Below, in pieces: positions 1-8,366 of a DNA stretch of 60,942 bases. A program made the position numbers and the translations under genes. How positions within the stretch are numbered: the stretch's first letter is position 1; the number at the start of each line of letters is the position of its first letter. Origin of the DNA: Clostridiales bacterium (lineage in GTDB: Bacteria; Bacillota; Clostridia; Oscillospirales; UBA644); the NCBI GenBank assembly GCA_003343705.1, contig QAKR01000016.1:1-60942 (forward strand). Reading direction: 5' to 3'. The notes under the pieces are model-generated. The model saw nothing but the letters and a program-made list of their open reading frames with translations, was not told where the DNA came from and did not search any database.

Positions 1-51
1 AGATTGCAATACTTATTGCTAAAAAAACTTATATAAATCAGGTGATTGTTT

Positions 52-1254
52 ATGAAGATTTTGGTTATCAATTCGGGTTCGTCGTCGTTAAAGTACCAAC
101 TTATCGATATGGATAACGAGAAGGTTTTGGCGAAAGGGCTTTGTGATAGAATTGGTATAGACGGTATTCTCAAGCATAATAGCGTCGGAATAGGTGAATT
201 TAAAAATCCTTGTCCGATGAAAACACATGCAGAAGCTGCTCAGGTTGTTATTGATACTCTTACAAAAGGCGAATATGCAGTTATTAACTCTATTAGCGAA
301 ATAGGTGCGGTTGGTCATCGTATTGTTCAAGGCGGCGAATATTTTATTGAACCTTGCCTTGTAACAGACGGAGTTGTTGAAAAAATAGAAGCCTGTGATA
401 CACTTGCGCCTGTGCATGCATATCCTAATGCAGCAGGAATACGTTCATGTTCTGCCGTAATGCCGGATGTTCCTCAAGTTGTTGTTTTTGATACTGCTTT
501 CCATCAGACAATGCCGAAATATGCTTATATGTATGGGCTTCCTATTGAATATTACGATAAATATAAAATAAGACGTTACGGTTTTCACGGAACATCTCAT
601 AAATATGTTTCTCGTCGTGCAGCTGCTTTTTTGGGCAAGCCTGTTGAAGAGCTTAAGATGGTTACACTCCATCTCGGAAACGGCTCGTCATTATGCGCAA
701 TTAAAAACGGTAAATGTGTAGATACTTCTATGGGACTTACCCCGCTTGAAGGTCCTATAATGGGAACACGCTGCGGCTCTGTTGACCCTGCGGCTGTTGC
801 TGTCATTATAGATAAAGAAGGCATAACCGGATCAGAAATGAATAATATTATGAATAAGAAATCCGGTCTTCTCGCAATATCAGGTATTTCATCGGACTGT
901 CGTGATATTGTAGCTGCTGCGGAAAAAGGCAACGAAAGAGCCCAGCTTGCAATTGATATGCTTGTTTACCAAATCAAAAAGCTTTTGGGCGGTTATATAG
1001 CAGGATTAGGTGGCGTTGATGCAATTGTATTTACTGCCGGACAGGGTGAAAACGGACCTGAAACAAGAGAAGCTATATGTAAAGGCCTTGAATTTCTCGG
1101 CATAAAGCTGGATCTTGAAAAAAATAAAATAAGAGGAAAAGATGCTGATATTTCAGCAGAAGACGCAACGGTTAAAACTTTGGTTATAGCAACAAACGAA
1201 GAACTTATGATAGCTCGTGAGACATTAGCTATCGTTTGTGGTGAGAAAAATTAA
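52..1254 (+). CDS. ackA: Acetate kinase (copy 1)
   Basis: Acetate kinase makes ATP and acetate from acetyl phosphate in the cytoplasm, the last step of the Pta-AckA pathway. The 400-residue product opens with the family signature NSGSSSLKYQL and carries HRIVQGG, VFDTAFHQTMP, YGFHGTSHKYVS, HLGNGSSLCAIK, DTSMGLTPLEG and FTAGQGENG, all typical of AckA, and the length is normal for the family. A TTG lies in frame at 46, but ATG at 52 is preferred because AGGTGA at 40-45 is a well placed ribosome binding site. No pta lies beside it within the window. A close paralogue lies downstream at 5141. Confidence 0.97.
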   Translation: MKILVINSGSSSLKYQLIDMDNEKVLAKGLCDRIGIDGILKHNSVGIGEFKNPCPMKTHAEAAQVVIDTLTKGEYAVINSISEIGAVGHRIVQGGEYFIEPCLVTDGVVEKIEACDTLAPVHAYPNAAGIRSCSAVMPDVPQVVVFDTAFHQTMPKYAYMYGLPIEYYDKYKIRRYGFHGTSHKYVSRRAAAFLGKPVEELKMVTLHLGNGSSLCAIKNGKCVDTSMGLTPLEGPIMGTRCGSVDPAAVAVIIDKEGITGSEMNNIMNKKSGLLAISGISSDCRDIVAAAEKGNERAQLAIDMLVYQIKKLLGGYIAGLGGVDAIVFTAGQGENGPETREAICKGLEFLGIKLDLEKNKIRGKDADISAEDATVKTLVIATNEELMIARETLAIVCGEKN

Positions 1255-1272
1255 TATTTTGCATAAAATCTA

Positions 1273-1301
1273 TTGACACCATGAAAAAAAAATGCTATAA
1301 T
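1273..1301 (+). promoter_or_regulatory. SigA-type promoter for the surface cassette
   Basis: TTGACA at 1273-1278 and TATAAT at 1296-1301 are separated by 17 bp, a consensus match for a vegetative promoter. It lies between ackA copy 1 and the Wzz-like gene, so the cassette need not depend on read-through from ackA. Confidence 0.85.
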
Positions 1302-1333
1302 GAACAAAATAGAGTGAAGGGATTTAACTATAA

Positions 1334-2029
1334 ATGGATAAAGAGATTAATTTGCGAGAGGTCCTCGAAGTCTTAAAATCAAAGCTCGCCTTAATTCTTA
1401 CCGTTACAATAGTATTTGGACTTGCTGCTTATGCGTACCTTGCTACGACTACTACAAAAAAGTATGCGGCAGAAGGAAGAATTTTATGCAGTAGTTTAGC
1501 CTCAGGCACCGCAGATAGCTCGTTGGGGCAAAGTGCTATTAATGCATCGCAAATGCTTTCCAAAACCGTACTCAGTCTTATAACATCAGATGCGTTTTTA
1601 CAAGAAGTTGCAAATAATCTTAAATCTACATACCCCAACGTAACATCAGTTTCAATCGGCGAAAACTTAGAAGTATCACAAATATCAGATACTTTTATTC
1701 TCAACATAAAAGCTGTATCCGAGATTCCGGAGCTTTCTGTTGCAATAGTCAATGAAATCAGTAATGTTGCCGAAAAGCTTCCTGAATTGCTTGACGGAGG
1801 AAAAGTTACAAGATTTGAAAAAGCTGAACAAGTGAAGCTTCCTACTGTTCCGGTAGATACTCGTATGGGTTTGAAATCTTTATTGGCAGCGATTATAGGT
1901 TTAGTCTTAATTGTTTTAATTGTAATAATGGTATACCTTGCAGATGATAAGATTAAGAGTCAACAAGATCTTATTAATAAATACAACGTGCCGATTGTCG
2001 GGATAATTCCGACAAGGCATGAGCGGTAG
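1334..2029 (+). CDS. Wzz/CpsC-type polysaccharide co-polymerase (BY-kinase activator)
   Basis: This 231-residue membrane protein matches the chain-length determinant/CpsC class. There is one transmembrane helix near residues 18-37, an extracellular middle domain, a proline-containing stretch near 168-175 (LPTVPVDTR), a second helix near 183-203, and a short cytoplasmic tail ending IVGIIPTRHER. In Firmicutes such proteins activate a separate cytoplasmic tyrosine kinase through the C-terminal tail and affect the export or length of surface polysaccharide. The kinase gene follows after 11 bp, as expected for the split Gram-positive arrangement. No polymerase, flippase or glycosyltransferase lies directly alongside, so the polymer is unknown. 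Confidence 0.85.
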   Translation: MDKEINLREVLEVLKSKLALILTVTIVFGLAAYAYLATTTTKKYAAEGRILCSSLASGTADSSLGQSAINASQMLSKTVLSLITSDAFLQEVANNLKSTYPNVTSVSIGENLEVSQISDTFILNIKAVSEIPELSVAIVNEISNVAEKLPELLDGGKVTRFEKAEQVKLPTVPVDTRMGLKSLLAAIIGLVLIVLIVIMVYLADDKIKSQQDLINKYNVPIVGIIPTRHER

Positions 2030-2040
2030 GAGGTATTGAT

Positions 2041-2847
2041 ATGAGCAAAAACAAAAAGATTTCATCTTACCGTGATTTTTCTGCAATGAATGAGGACGAT
2101 CAGTTTGCATACGTTGAGTCGTTTAAAACACTGAGGACAAACTTGATGTTTGGTCTTGCACAACGTGAAGATAAACGGATTTTATTAACAAGCTCTCTTC
2201 CTTCTGAGGGTAAGACAATAACAGCTTTTAGTTTAAGCATTGCATTGGCTCAAACAGGTGTACGTGTGTTAATTGTCGATGCCGATATGCGTAGCCCTAA
2301 GATACATAGATATATTAGACAAAAGAACGACATAGGCCTTTCTGCTGTTTTAAGCGGAACATGCGAAATAAATTCTGCGGTAGTTCCGACCGAATATGAA
2401 AACCTTTGGGTTATGAAAGCTGGTCAACTCCCGCCGAATCCAGCAGAGCTTCTTGAAGGCAGATATGCAGAAAAAATGTTTTTAGAATTACAAGAAAAAT
2501 TTGATTATGTAATTTATGATACTCCCCCGGTAAACCTTGTATCCGATGCTTTAAGTATAGCAAAAAAGTCAACTGCAATACTTTTTGTTGTACGTGAGGG
2601 ATCTTCGACGCATGAAGAACTTAAAAAATCGTTAAGAGCTATCGAACAAGCAAATCTTGATCTAATCGGTATTGTTCTTAATGACTCGAAGATTGAAAAG
2701 AGTTCCAAGTACTATAAGCGTAAATATGGTTATGGATATGGTTATGGTTACGGCACTCGGCCCAGAAAAGAGCAAAATGATGAAGACGATGATGATACAA
2801 TTAGCAAAAATGCTTCTGGCTCTTTAAAAAATGGTAAAGCAAAATAA
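2041..2847 (+). CDS. CpsD/CapB-type bacterial tyrosine kinase
   Basis: This 268-residue cytoplasmic BY-kinase has a Walker A (SSLPSEGKT), a Walker A' (VLIVDADMRSP) and a Walker B (YVIYDTPP), which together define the family. The C-terminus carries the expected autophosphorylation cluster: seven tyrosines between Y224 and Y237, five of them alternating with glycine, followed by an acidic tail. The preceding Wzz/CpsC-like gene is the likely membrane activator. The start has a strong AGGAGG site. No PHP- or low-molecular-weight tyrosine phosphatase gene is visible beside it. The kinase may act on enzymes of surface assembly; its targets cannot be read from sequence. Confidence 0.9.
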   Translation: MSKNKKISSYRDFSAMNEDDQFAYVESFKTLRTNLMFGLAQREDKRILLTSSLPSEGKTITAFSLSIALAQTGVRVLIVDADMRSPKIHRYIRQKNDIGLSAVLSGTCEINSAVVPTEYENLWVMKAGQLPPNPAELLEGRYAEKMFLELQEKFDYVIYDTPPVNLVSDALSIAKKSTAILFVVREGSSTHEELKKSLRAIEQANLDLIGIVLNDSKIEKSSKYYKRKYGYGYGYGYGTRPRKEQNDEDDDDTISKNASGSLKNGKAK

Positions 2848-2876
2848 TTATATATTTTTTCGGAGGATGAACTAAA

Positions 2877-3485
2877 ATGAAAAAGATACTTTCAGCAATT
2901 ATGTTGGTAGCACTCTTAATAACTATGTCATGCGCGGCTTTTGCTGCAGGCGATGCAGGCTTAAATGCAAATGAATCAGCAATGCTCGGATGGATAAGAG
3001 CAGAGTATGAAACAGCACAACCTGGTGTCTATGTAAAACTTCCAACCGAATTCGAGGCTGCTGCTGATGCCTATTTCAGAATAGACGGAATAGATATTAC
3101 AGAAGCTCAATTCGCAGCTGCAGAAACTCAGCTTAATGCACTTAAAGCTTATCTTAAAGCAAACCTTACTGTTAAAGACGGTGTTACAACACTTGAAATT
3201 AAAGATGTTTCCACAGAAGTATACGACGGTCTTTTAGCTATATACGAGAAAATGGCAGAAGCAATAGATGCATCTATAGTTATTACAAACGATCGTTATG
3301 TAACAGGTAAAATTGTAGTACAGAGCAATACTGTAAAAGATGCGATTATTACTGTCGATAAAGGTATTGAAGTTTCCTCAGGCGTTAATATGACAGTTGT
3401 TATTATTGCATCTGCTGCTGTTATAGTTGCATTGGCTGCGGTTGCATTTGTACTTACCAAAAAGAAGGAAAAGGTAAATGCGTAA
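2877..3485 (+). CDS. Secreted, C-terminally membrane-anchored protein of unknown function
   Basis: I do not recognise this 202-residue protein as a known family. It has a clear signal peptide (MKKILSAIMLVALLITMSC, with likely cleavage after AFA near residue 23), a soluble alanine-rich domain, and a C-terminal hydrophobic helix at about 171-192 followed by the positively charged tail KKKEKVNA. That architecture resembles a cell-wall sorting tail, but no LPxTG-like motif precedes the helix. The sortase gene starts inside its last codons (8-bp overlap), so the two are translationally coupled. It may be a partner or non-canonical substrate of that sortase; this is inference from context. Confidence 0.65.
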   Translation: MKKILSAIMLVALLITMSCAAFAAGDAGLNANESAMLGWIRAEYETAQPGVYVKLPTEFEAAADAYFRIDGIDITEAQFAAAETQLNALKAYLKANLTVKDGVTTLEIKDVSTEVYDGLLAIYEKMAEAIDASIVITNDRYVTGKIVVQSNTVKDAIITVDKGIEVSSGVNMTVVIIASAAVIVALAAVAFVLTKKKEKVNA

Positions 3486-4314
3486 CTCTGTAAAAAGGGT
3501 AAATAAGTTTACAATTCGGAAAATTGTTTTTAACATATGCATGCCGATTATTTTGGCATGCATATCGTTTGTTGTGTTGTTTACTGTTATATATTCCCAA
3601 ATAGGTAATCCCGGACGTTATATTGAAATTCTTAGCCTTACAACAAAAAGCTCTGAACAATTGGATTTATTAACGTTAAAAGATATTTATGAAGGGGATA
3701 AAGAACCCGAAACAGAGGTCCCTATTGTTATCCCCGGTGGTCCAGGTTCAACGGACGTGAATACCCCTGGTGGAAACGGTGATACCGGAGGCAACTCCGG
3801 CACCGGTAATAATATTGGGAATTCGGGGGATAATTCATCCGATGATAATGATCCTACTCCGCCGCCTTCCTCAGATATTGTTTTTCCTACGTATAACACT
3901 CGATACGGTGTATTTGAAGTTCCGAAATATAATATGAAGCAAGATCTATATTTCGGGGCAAGTTATGCTGCTATTGAAAAAGGTGTGGGACAGGCGATGG
4001 GTAGCTATCTCCCCGGATTTGGCGGTACTACAATTGTATGTACCCATAACAGCCGTGTAAGACAGTTTGAATCATCAAAGCCGCTTACACCTGGAGATGA
4101 AATAATAATAAGAACAAATTACGGTGTTTATAAATATTTAGTTGAAAACATAAGTGTTGTGTCTGCTTCAAATCTCATTGTATATACTCCAGTCTCTAAA
4201 AATAATAATGACCTAATATTTTATACTTGTTATCCGTTACACACACCCTCTGGTGCAACACAGCGAATGGTAATTACCGCAAAACTAGTATCGGGGAATA
4301 TGCTTGACGTATGA
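3478..4314 (+). CDS. Sortase, class D-like
   Basis: Sortases are extracellular membrane-anchored cysteine transpeptidases that attach proteins to the cell wall. This 278-residue protein has an N-terminal transmembrane helix (about 17-39), a long Gly/Asn/Asp/Pro-rich linker (about 80-130) and a C-terminal catalytic domain. The triad is visible as H190 (VCTHNS), C251 (FYTCYPL) and R263 (ATQRMVI). The TCYP context is most like class D enzymes. The long disordered linker is unusual and would hold the domain away from the membrane. The start overlaps the preceding gene by 8 bp, and the next gene overlaps its stop. Confidence 0.88.
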   Translation: MRNSVKRVNKFTIRKIVFNICMPIILACISFVVLFTVIYSQIGNPGRYIEILSLTTKSSEQLDLLTLKDIYEGDKEPETEVPIVIPGGPGSTDVNTPGGNGDTGGNSGTGNNIGNSGDNSSDDNDPTPPPSSDIVFPTYNTRYGVFEVPKYNMKQDLYFGASYAAIEKGVGQAMGSYLPGFGGTTIVCTHNSRVRQFESSKPLTPGDEIIIRTNYGVYKYLVENISVVSASNLIVYTPVSKNNNDLIFYTCYPLHTPSGATQRMVITAKLVSGNMLDV

Positions 4315-5144
4315 AAATATATTTTAAAAATTTATTAATTATTATAATCCTTGTTGTTGTAACCTTATCTTTATTCTTTCTTGCAGGATTTGCCGGGGTA
4401 GCCGGTACAGTGAAAAATCCTCAATTCTATAAAACAACAGCTCTAAAAGCAGAAGTATCTTCCGGATATATAACAGAAGTTTATGAAAAAACACAACAAG
4501 ATATTATTTTTAAAGGTACTTTAAGCGGCCTTGATAAAAGCGTCTTTGAAAATCTTTTAACGCCAGATCTAACAAAAACACTTATTTTCGAACGCATTGA
4601 TAATATCCTCTATGGAAATGAAATGTCTACGCTTGAAACGATAAAAGAAGAAATACGACAAAAAGCCGAAGAACAATTCCCTGATGTTGATGAAAAATCA
4701 TTGGATGAATTTATTGATTTTATAGGCGGAGTTGTTGAATCTGACGTGGAAATAAATTTTTTCTCTGAAGTTTATCCAACAATAGACTCAGTTTTATCGA
4801 TTTTTTCTTTATATGTTTTATCTATTTTACCTGTTGTAATAATCGGCCTTTTCATTGCTTTATGGTTTTTAATAAATGAATCTAAAAAGAATAAACTTAA
4901 ATGGATGTCTTATCCGATAGCCGCATCCGGATTGATGTTTGTTTTTATATCAATTTTAACATTCTTACTTAATGATGCAGCTGTATTCAATTTCAGCACA
5001 CAGGATTTAAGAATGTATTTATCATCTGCAAAAATATATTTTGCGCAATTGTTTTTAATAATAGGTTTTTGTTTGCTATTCATTGTTTTGGCAGGCTACA
5101 TTGCGCTGATATTATATAAAAAACTTAAAGGGAGAAAAACATGA
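4311..5144 (+). CDS. Four-helix membrane protein of unknown function
   Basis: This 277-residue protein has a first hydrophobic helix at about 8-30, a charged domain of about 130 residues predicted to be extracellular, and three further helices near 165-187, 200-222 and 240-265, ending in KKLKGRKT. No enzymatic motif is visible. Its start overlaps the sortase stop by 4 bp and its own stop overlaps the ATG of ackA copy 2 (ATGA), so it belongs to the same transcription unit. It may assist the sortase or the secreted protein; I cannot assign a function. Confidence 0.65.
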   Translation: MKIYFKNLLIIIILVVVTLSLFFLAGFAGVAGTVKNPQFYKTTALKAEVSSGYITEVYEKTQQDIIFKGTLSGLDKSVFENLLTPDLTKTLIFERIDNILYGNEMSTLETIKEEIRQKAEEQFPDVDEKSLDEFIDFIGGVVESDVEINFFSEVYPTIDSVLSIFSLYVLSILPVVIIGLFIALWFLINESKKNKLKWMSYPIAASGLMFVFISILTFLLNDAAVFNFSTQDLRMYLSSAKIYFAQLFLIIGFCLLFIVLAGYIALILYKKLKGRKT

Positions 5145-6334
5145 AAATACTCGTAATAAACTCAGGAAGCTCCTCACTTAAATATCAACTTATAGACATG
5201 GCAAATGATCATGTTATTGCCAAAGGTATTTGTGAGAAAATAGGAATTGGCGGTTTTCACAAACATTTCAGTGCAGGTAAAGGTGAATTTAAAACTGAAA
5301 TGGAAATAAAAACTCATTCCGATGCTGCTCAAATTGTTATTGATACGCTAACAAAAGGCGATTATGCCGTAATTTCTTCAATAGATGAAATCAGTGCTGT
5401 AGGACATCGTATTGTTCAGGGCGGTGACTTATTCTCCGGCCCGGAACTTGTAACAGAAGAAGTTATCGAAAAAATAGAAGGGCTTCAAATTCTTGCTCCG
5501 CTTCACGCATACCCTAATGCAGCCGGTATACGTTCTTGCAAAGCTGTTATGCCTGAAATTCCGCAAGTTGTTGTTTTTGATACTGCATTTCATCAAACAA
5601 TGCCTAAATATGCATATATGTACGGATTACCCATGGAGTATTATGAAAAATATAGAATTCGTAGATATGGTTTTCATGGTACATCTCATAAATATATTTC
5701 GCAAAAAGCTGCCGAATGGTTGGGTAAAGACATAAAAGACCTACGTTTGGTAACACTTCACTTAGGCAACGGTTCTTCTCTTTGTGCAATTAAAAACGGT
5801 GAATGTATTGACACATCTATGGGGCTTACCCCGCTTGAAGGTCCGATGATGGGTACTCGCTGTGGTTCTATTGACCCTGCAGCTGTTGCAGTTATTATGG
5901 AAAAAGAAGGTCTTACAGGCTCTGAAATGAATGATATCATGAATAAAAAATCAGGTATTATGGCTATTTCCGGAGTTTCAAGCGATTTTAGAGATGTTAA
6001 TGATGCTGCAGATGCAGGGAATGAAAATGCTGCGTTGGCACTTCATATGTTTGCTTATCAGTGTAAGAAAATATTGGCAGGTTATGTTGCTGCAATGGGC
6101 GGTGTTGATGCTATAGTATTCACTGCCGGTGTTGGCGAAAATAGGCCGGAAACACGTCAATATATTACAGACGGTCTCGAATTTTTAGGTATAAAAATAG
6201 ACTTAGATAAGAATAATGTAATGGGTAAGGATGTCGATATAACTGCAGAGGGTGCCACAGTTAAAACACTTATATTGACAACTAACGAAGAGCTTATGAT
6301 TGCAAAGGAAACGCTTGAACTTATAAAAAAATAG
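5141..6334 (+). CDS. ackA: Acetate kinase (copy 2)
   Basis: This is a second full-length acetate kinase (397 residues), sharing long identical blocks with copy 1: the first 20 residues, HRIVQGG, VFDTAFHQTMPKYAYMYG, YGFHGTSHKY, HLGNGSSLCAIKNG and DTSMGLTPLEGP. It has all residues expected of an active enzyme. Its start codon overlaps the stop of the preceding membrane protein, so it is co-transcribed with the sortase cassette. The two copies look like an ancient tandem duplication now separated by five genes. Whether both are used for acetate, or one serves another short-chain acid, cannot be decided by eye. Confidence 0.96.
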   Translation: MKILVINSGSSSLKYQLIDMANDHVIAKGICEKIGIGGFHKHFSAGKGEFKTEMEIKTHSDAAQIVIDTLTKGDYAVISSIDEISAVGHRIVQGGDLFSGPELVTEEVIEKIEGLQILAPLHAYPNAAGIRSCKAVMPEIPQVVVFDTAFHQTMPKYAYMYGLPMEYYEKYRIRRYGFHGTSHKYISQKAAEWLGKDIKDLRLVTLHLGNGSSLCAIKNGECIDTSMGLTPLEGPMMGTRCGSIDPAAVAVIMEKEGLTGSEMNDIMNKKSGIMAISGVSSDFRDVNDAADAGNENAALALHMFAYQCKKILAGYVAAMGGVDAIVFTAGVGENRPETRQYITDGLEFLGIKIDLDKNNVMGKDVDITAEGATVKTLILTTNEELMIAKETLELIKK

Positions 6335-6393
6335 TTTTAAATGGTTCTTAAATAACTAAGCTTAAAATAAATTTAAGAAAGACTGTGAAAGTA

Positions 6394-7578
6394 ATGAAGA
6401 TTCTTTTAGTTAACGATCAGTTTTTCGCTGCAAACAACGGTATGACTATTTCTGCGCAGAGATTTGCGCGGGTTCTTGAAAACCACGGTAATGAAGTGCG
6501 CGTGGTTAGTTATGGTACGCCTGCAACAGTAAAAGAACCTGAAAAAGCATATTTAATGGATAAATTTACTGTTTACGGGTTTGACTGGCTTATATCCTCA
6601 CAGGGGATGACGTTTGCGAAAGCTGATGACGCTGTTTTAATAGATGCTATAACTTGGGCTGATGTAGTTCACTTTCTTACACCATTTGCTCTTTCTCATC
6701 ATGGTATCGAGATTGCCAAGAATTTACACGTCCCGTTTACAGCTGCTTTTCATGTCCAGCCGGAAAATATAACATCGTCAATTAAATTAGGTAAGGTCGG
6801 TTTTATCAACGATCTTATATACCGATGGTTTAATCACTATATCTATAAATATTGCGGCCATATTCATTGTCCCAGTAAATTTATTGCAGGAGAGCTTCAA
6901 AAGCGAAATTATAAAGGAAAGCTTCATGTTATATCAAACGGTATTGATCCTGATTTTATAGGGAAACGTAATATTGAAAAATCTATTGGGTTGAAAGATA
7001 AGTTTGTAATACTTATGGTAGGACGTCTTTCTGTTGAAAAACGTCAAGATGTTCTTATAGATGCTGTTAAAAAATCAAGATATGCTGATAAAATTCAACT
7101 TATTCTTGCCGGAAACGGGCCTCGGAAAACTGATTTAATAAATCGATCCGAAGGCCTTAAGAACCCGATTATTATAAATTTTTATAATAAAAATGATCTT
7201 TTAAATATTATTGCACAAAGTGATCTTTATGTCCATGCATCAGATATGGAAATTGAGGCTATGAGTTGTATGGAAGCGTTTGCAGGAGGATTGGTTCCTA
7301 TAATTGCAAACAGTAAAAAATCTGCAACCCCTCAATTTGCTCTCGATGATCGCAGCCTTTTTAATGCAGGGGATAGTAGTGATTTAGCACAAAAAATAGA
7401 TTATTGGTATGAAAATGATTCAGAACGCTGTGTTATGGGGCGTGAATATGTCAAGCTCGGTCAAAAATACGATCTTGATTCTTGTGTGTTAGCAGCCGAA
7501 AAAATGTTTTTTGAAGCTATAAATGACAGTAAAAACGTTGCCCAAGCTGAAAATGAGATGAGTGAACAATGGGCGTAG
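6394..7578 (+). CDS. Glycosyltransferase, GT4 family
   Basis: This 394-residue retaining glycosyltransferase has the GT-B fold. The N-terminal half opens KILLVNDQFFAANNG and contains an acceptor-domain glycine-rich segment. The C-terminal half begins with a typical donor-domain strand (VILMVGRLSVEKRQDVLI) and ends with the EX7E-type site EIEAMSCMEAFAGG. Such enzymes transfer sugars to lipids or to nascent polysaccharide. A GTG at 6385 is also in frame, but ATG at 6394 gives the standard N-terminus; the ribosome binding site is weak for both. It could supply the surface polymer handled by the upstream Wzz/kinase pair, although ackA copy 2 lies between them. Confidence 0.85.
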   Translation: MKILLVNDQFFAANNGMTISAQRFARVLENHGNEVRVVSYGTPATVKEPEKAYLMDKFTVYGFDWLISSQGMTFAKADDAVLIDAITWADVVHFLTPFALSHHGIEIAKNLHVPFTAAFHVQPENITSSIKLGKVGFINDLIYRWFNHYIYKYCGHIHCPSKFIAGELQKRNYKGKLHVISNGIDPDFIGKRNIEKSIGLKDKFVILMVGRLSVEKRQDVLIDAVKKSRYADKIQLILAGNGPRKTDLINRSEGLKNPIIINFYNKNDLLNIIAQSDLYVHASDMEIEAMSCMEAFAGGLVPIIANSKKSATPQFALDDRSLFNAGDSSDLAQKIDYWYENDSERCVMGREYVKLGQKYDLDSCVLAAEKMFFEAINDSKNVAQAENEMSEQWA

Positions 7579-8366
7579 AAAAATCTGATAACAGTTCAGA
7601 CATTAATGTATTTATTAAGATTTTAAGTATAATAGGCACTATAATCCTTGAAAACGGAGGTGAAACCTCTCGTGCAGAGGAGGCTGTGTCTCGTATTTGT
7701 CATGGGTATAATAAGAATGTAGAAGTTCTTGTTATACCTACAGGAGTTTTTATATCTGTAACAGAAGACGATGTTACTTATAATACTCTAATTAAACGTG
7801 TAAAAAAAAGAACAATTAACCTTGAAAAGTTAGACCGTGTAAACACATTGTCACGTGAATTGAGTGAACGTCGCATTACATTAGAAGAGGCGATGGCTCA
7901 ATGTTGTATGATTTCTAATAGTAAGAAAAAGAAATATAATCGTTGGCTTATTCCTGTTTATACAGGTCTATCATCAGGTCTTTTTTCTTTACTGTTTAAC
8001 GGAATGTGGTTTGATTTTATTATTGCTTTTATAAGTGGCTTTATAGTTCAGTTTATTGCAATGAGCTTTCGTCAAACCGATGTTTTCCATTTTTTGATGA
8101 GCCTGATAGGCGGAGTTGTGTGTGCTGTGACTGCTGTTCTGTCTGTTAACCTATTCGGTTTAGGCAGCGTTAACATAATAATCATAAGCTCAATAATGCC
8201 TCTTTTACCAGGTCTTGCAATGATAAAATCAATTCGAGACACTATGACAGGTGATCTGGTCAGCGGCACAGCCCGTCTTGCCGAGGTTGTAATAGTGGCA
8301 GTGTCATTAGCTGTCGGTGCCGGTGTTGTTTTGAGTGTTGCAAAGCTTCTCGGAGGTGTAATATGA
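7569..8366 (+). CDS. ThrE-type threonine/serine exporter, N-terminal subunit (DUF1212)
   Basis: This 265-residue protein matches the ThrE N-terminal family. A cytoplasmic region of about 115 residues has the family hallmark LENGGETSRAEEAVSRI and is followed by about five transmembrane helices, with SIMPLLPG between two of them. The family exports threonine and serine or small dicarboxylic acids. In Firmicutes the long ThrE protein is commonly split into this half and a smaller partner, which is exactly what follows here with a 4-bp overlap. Its start overlaps the end of the glycosyltransferase gene by 10 bp. The substrate in this organism is unknown. Confidence 0.85.
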   Translation: MGVEKSDNSSDINVFIKILSIIGTIILENGGETSRAEEAVSRICHGYNKNVEVLVIPTGVFISVTEDDVTYNTLIKRVKKRTINLEKLDRVNTLSRELSERRITLEEAMAQCCMISNSKKKKYNRWLIPVYTGLSSGLFSLLFNGMWFDFIIAFISGFIVQFIAMSFRQTDVFHFLMSLIGGVVCAVTAVLSVNLFGLGSVNIIIISSIMPLLPGLAMIKSIRDTMTGDLVSGTARLAEVVIVAVSLAVGAGVVLSVAKLLGGVI

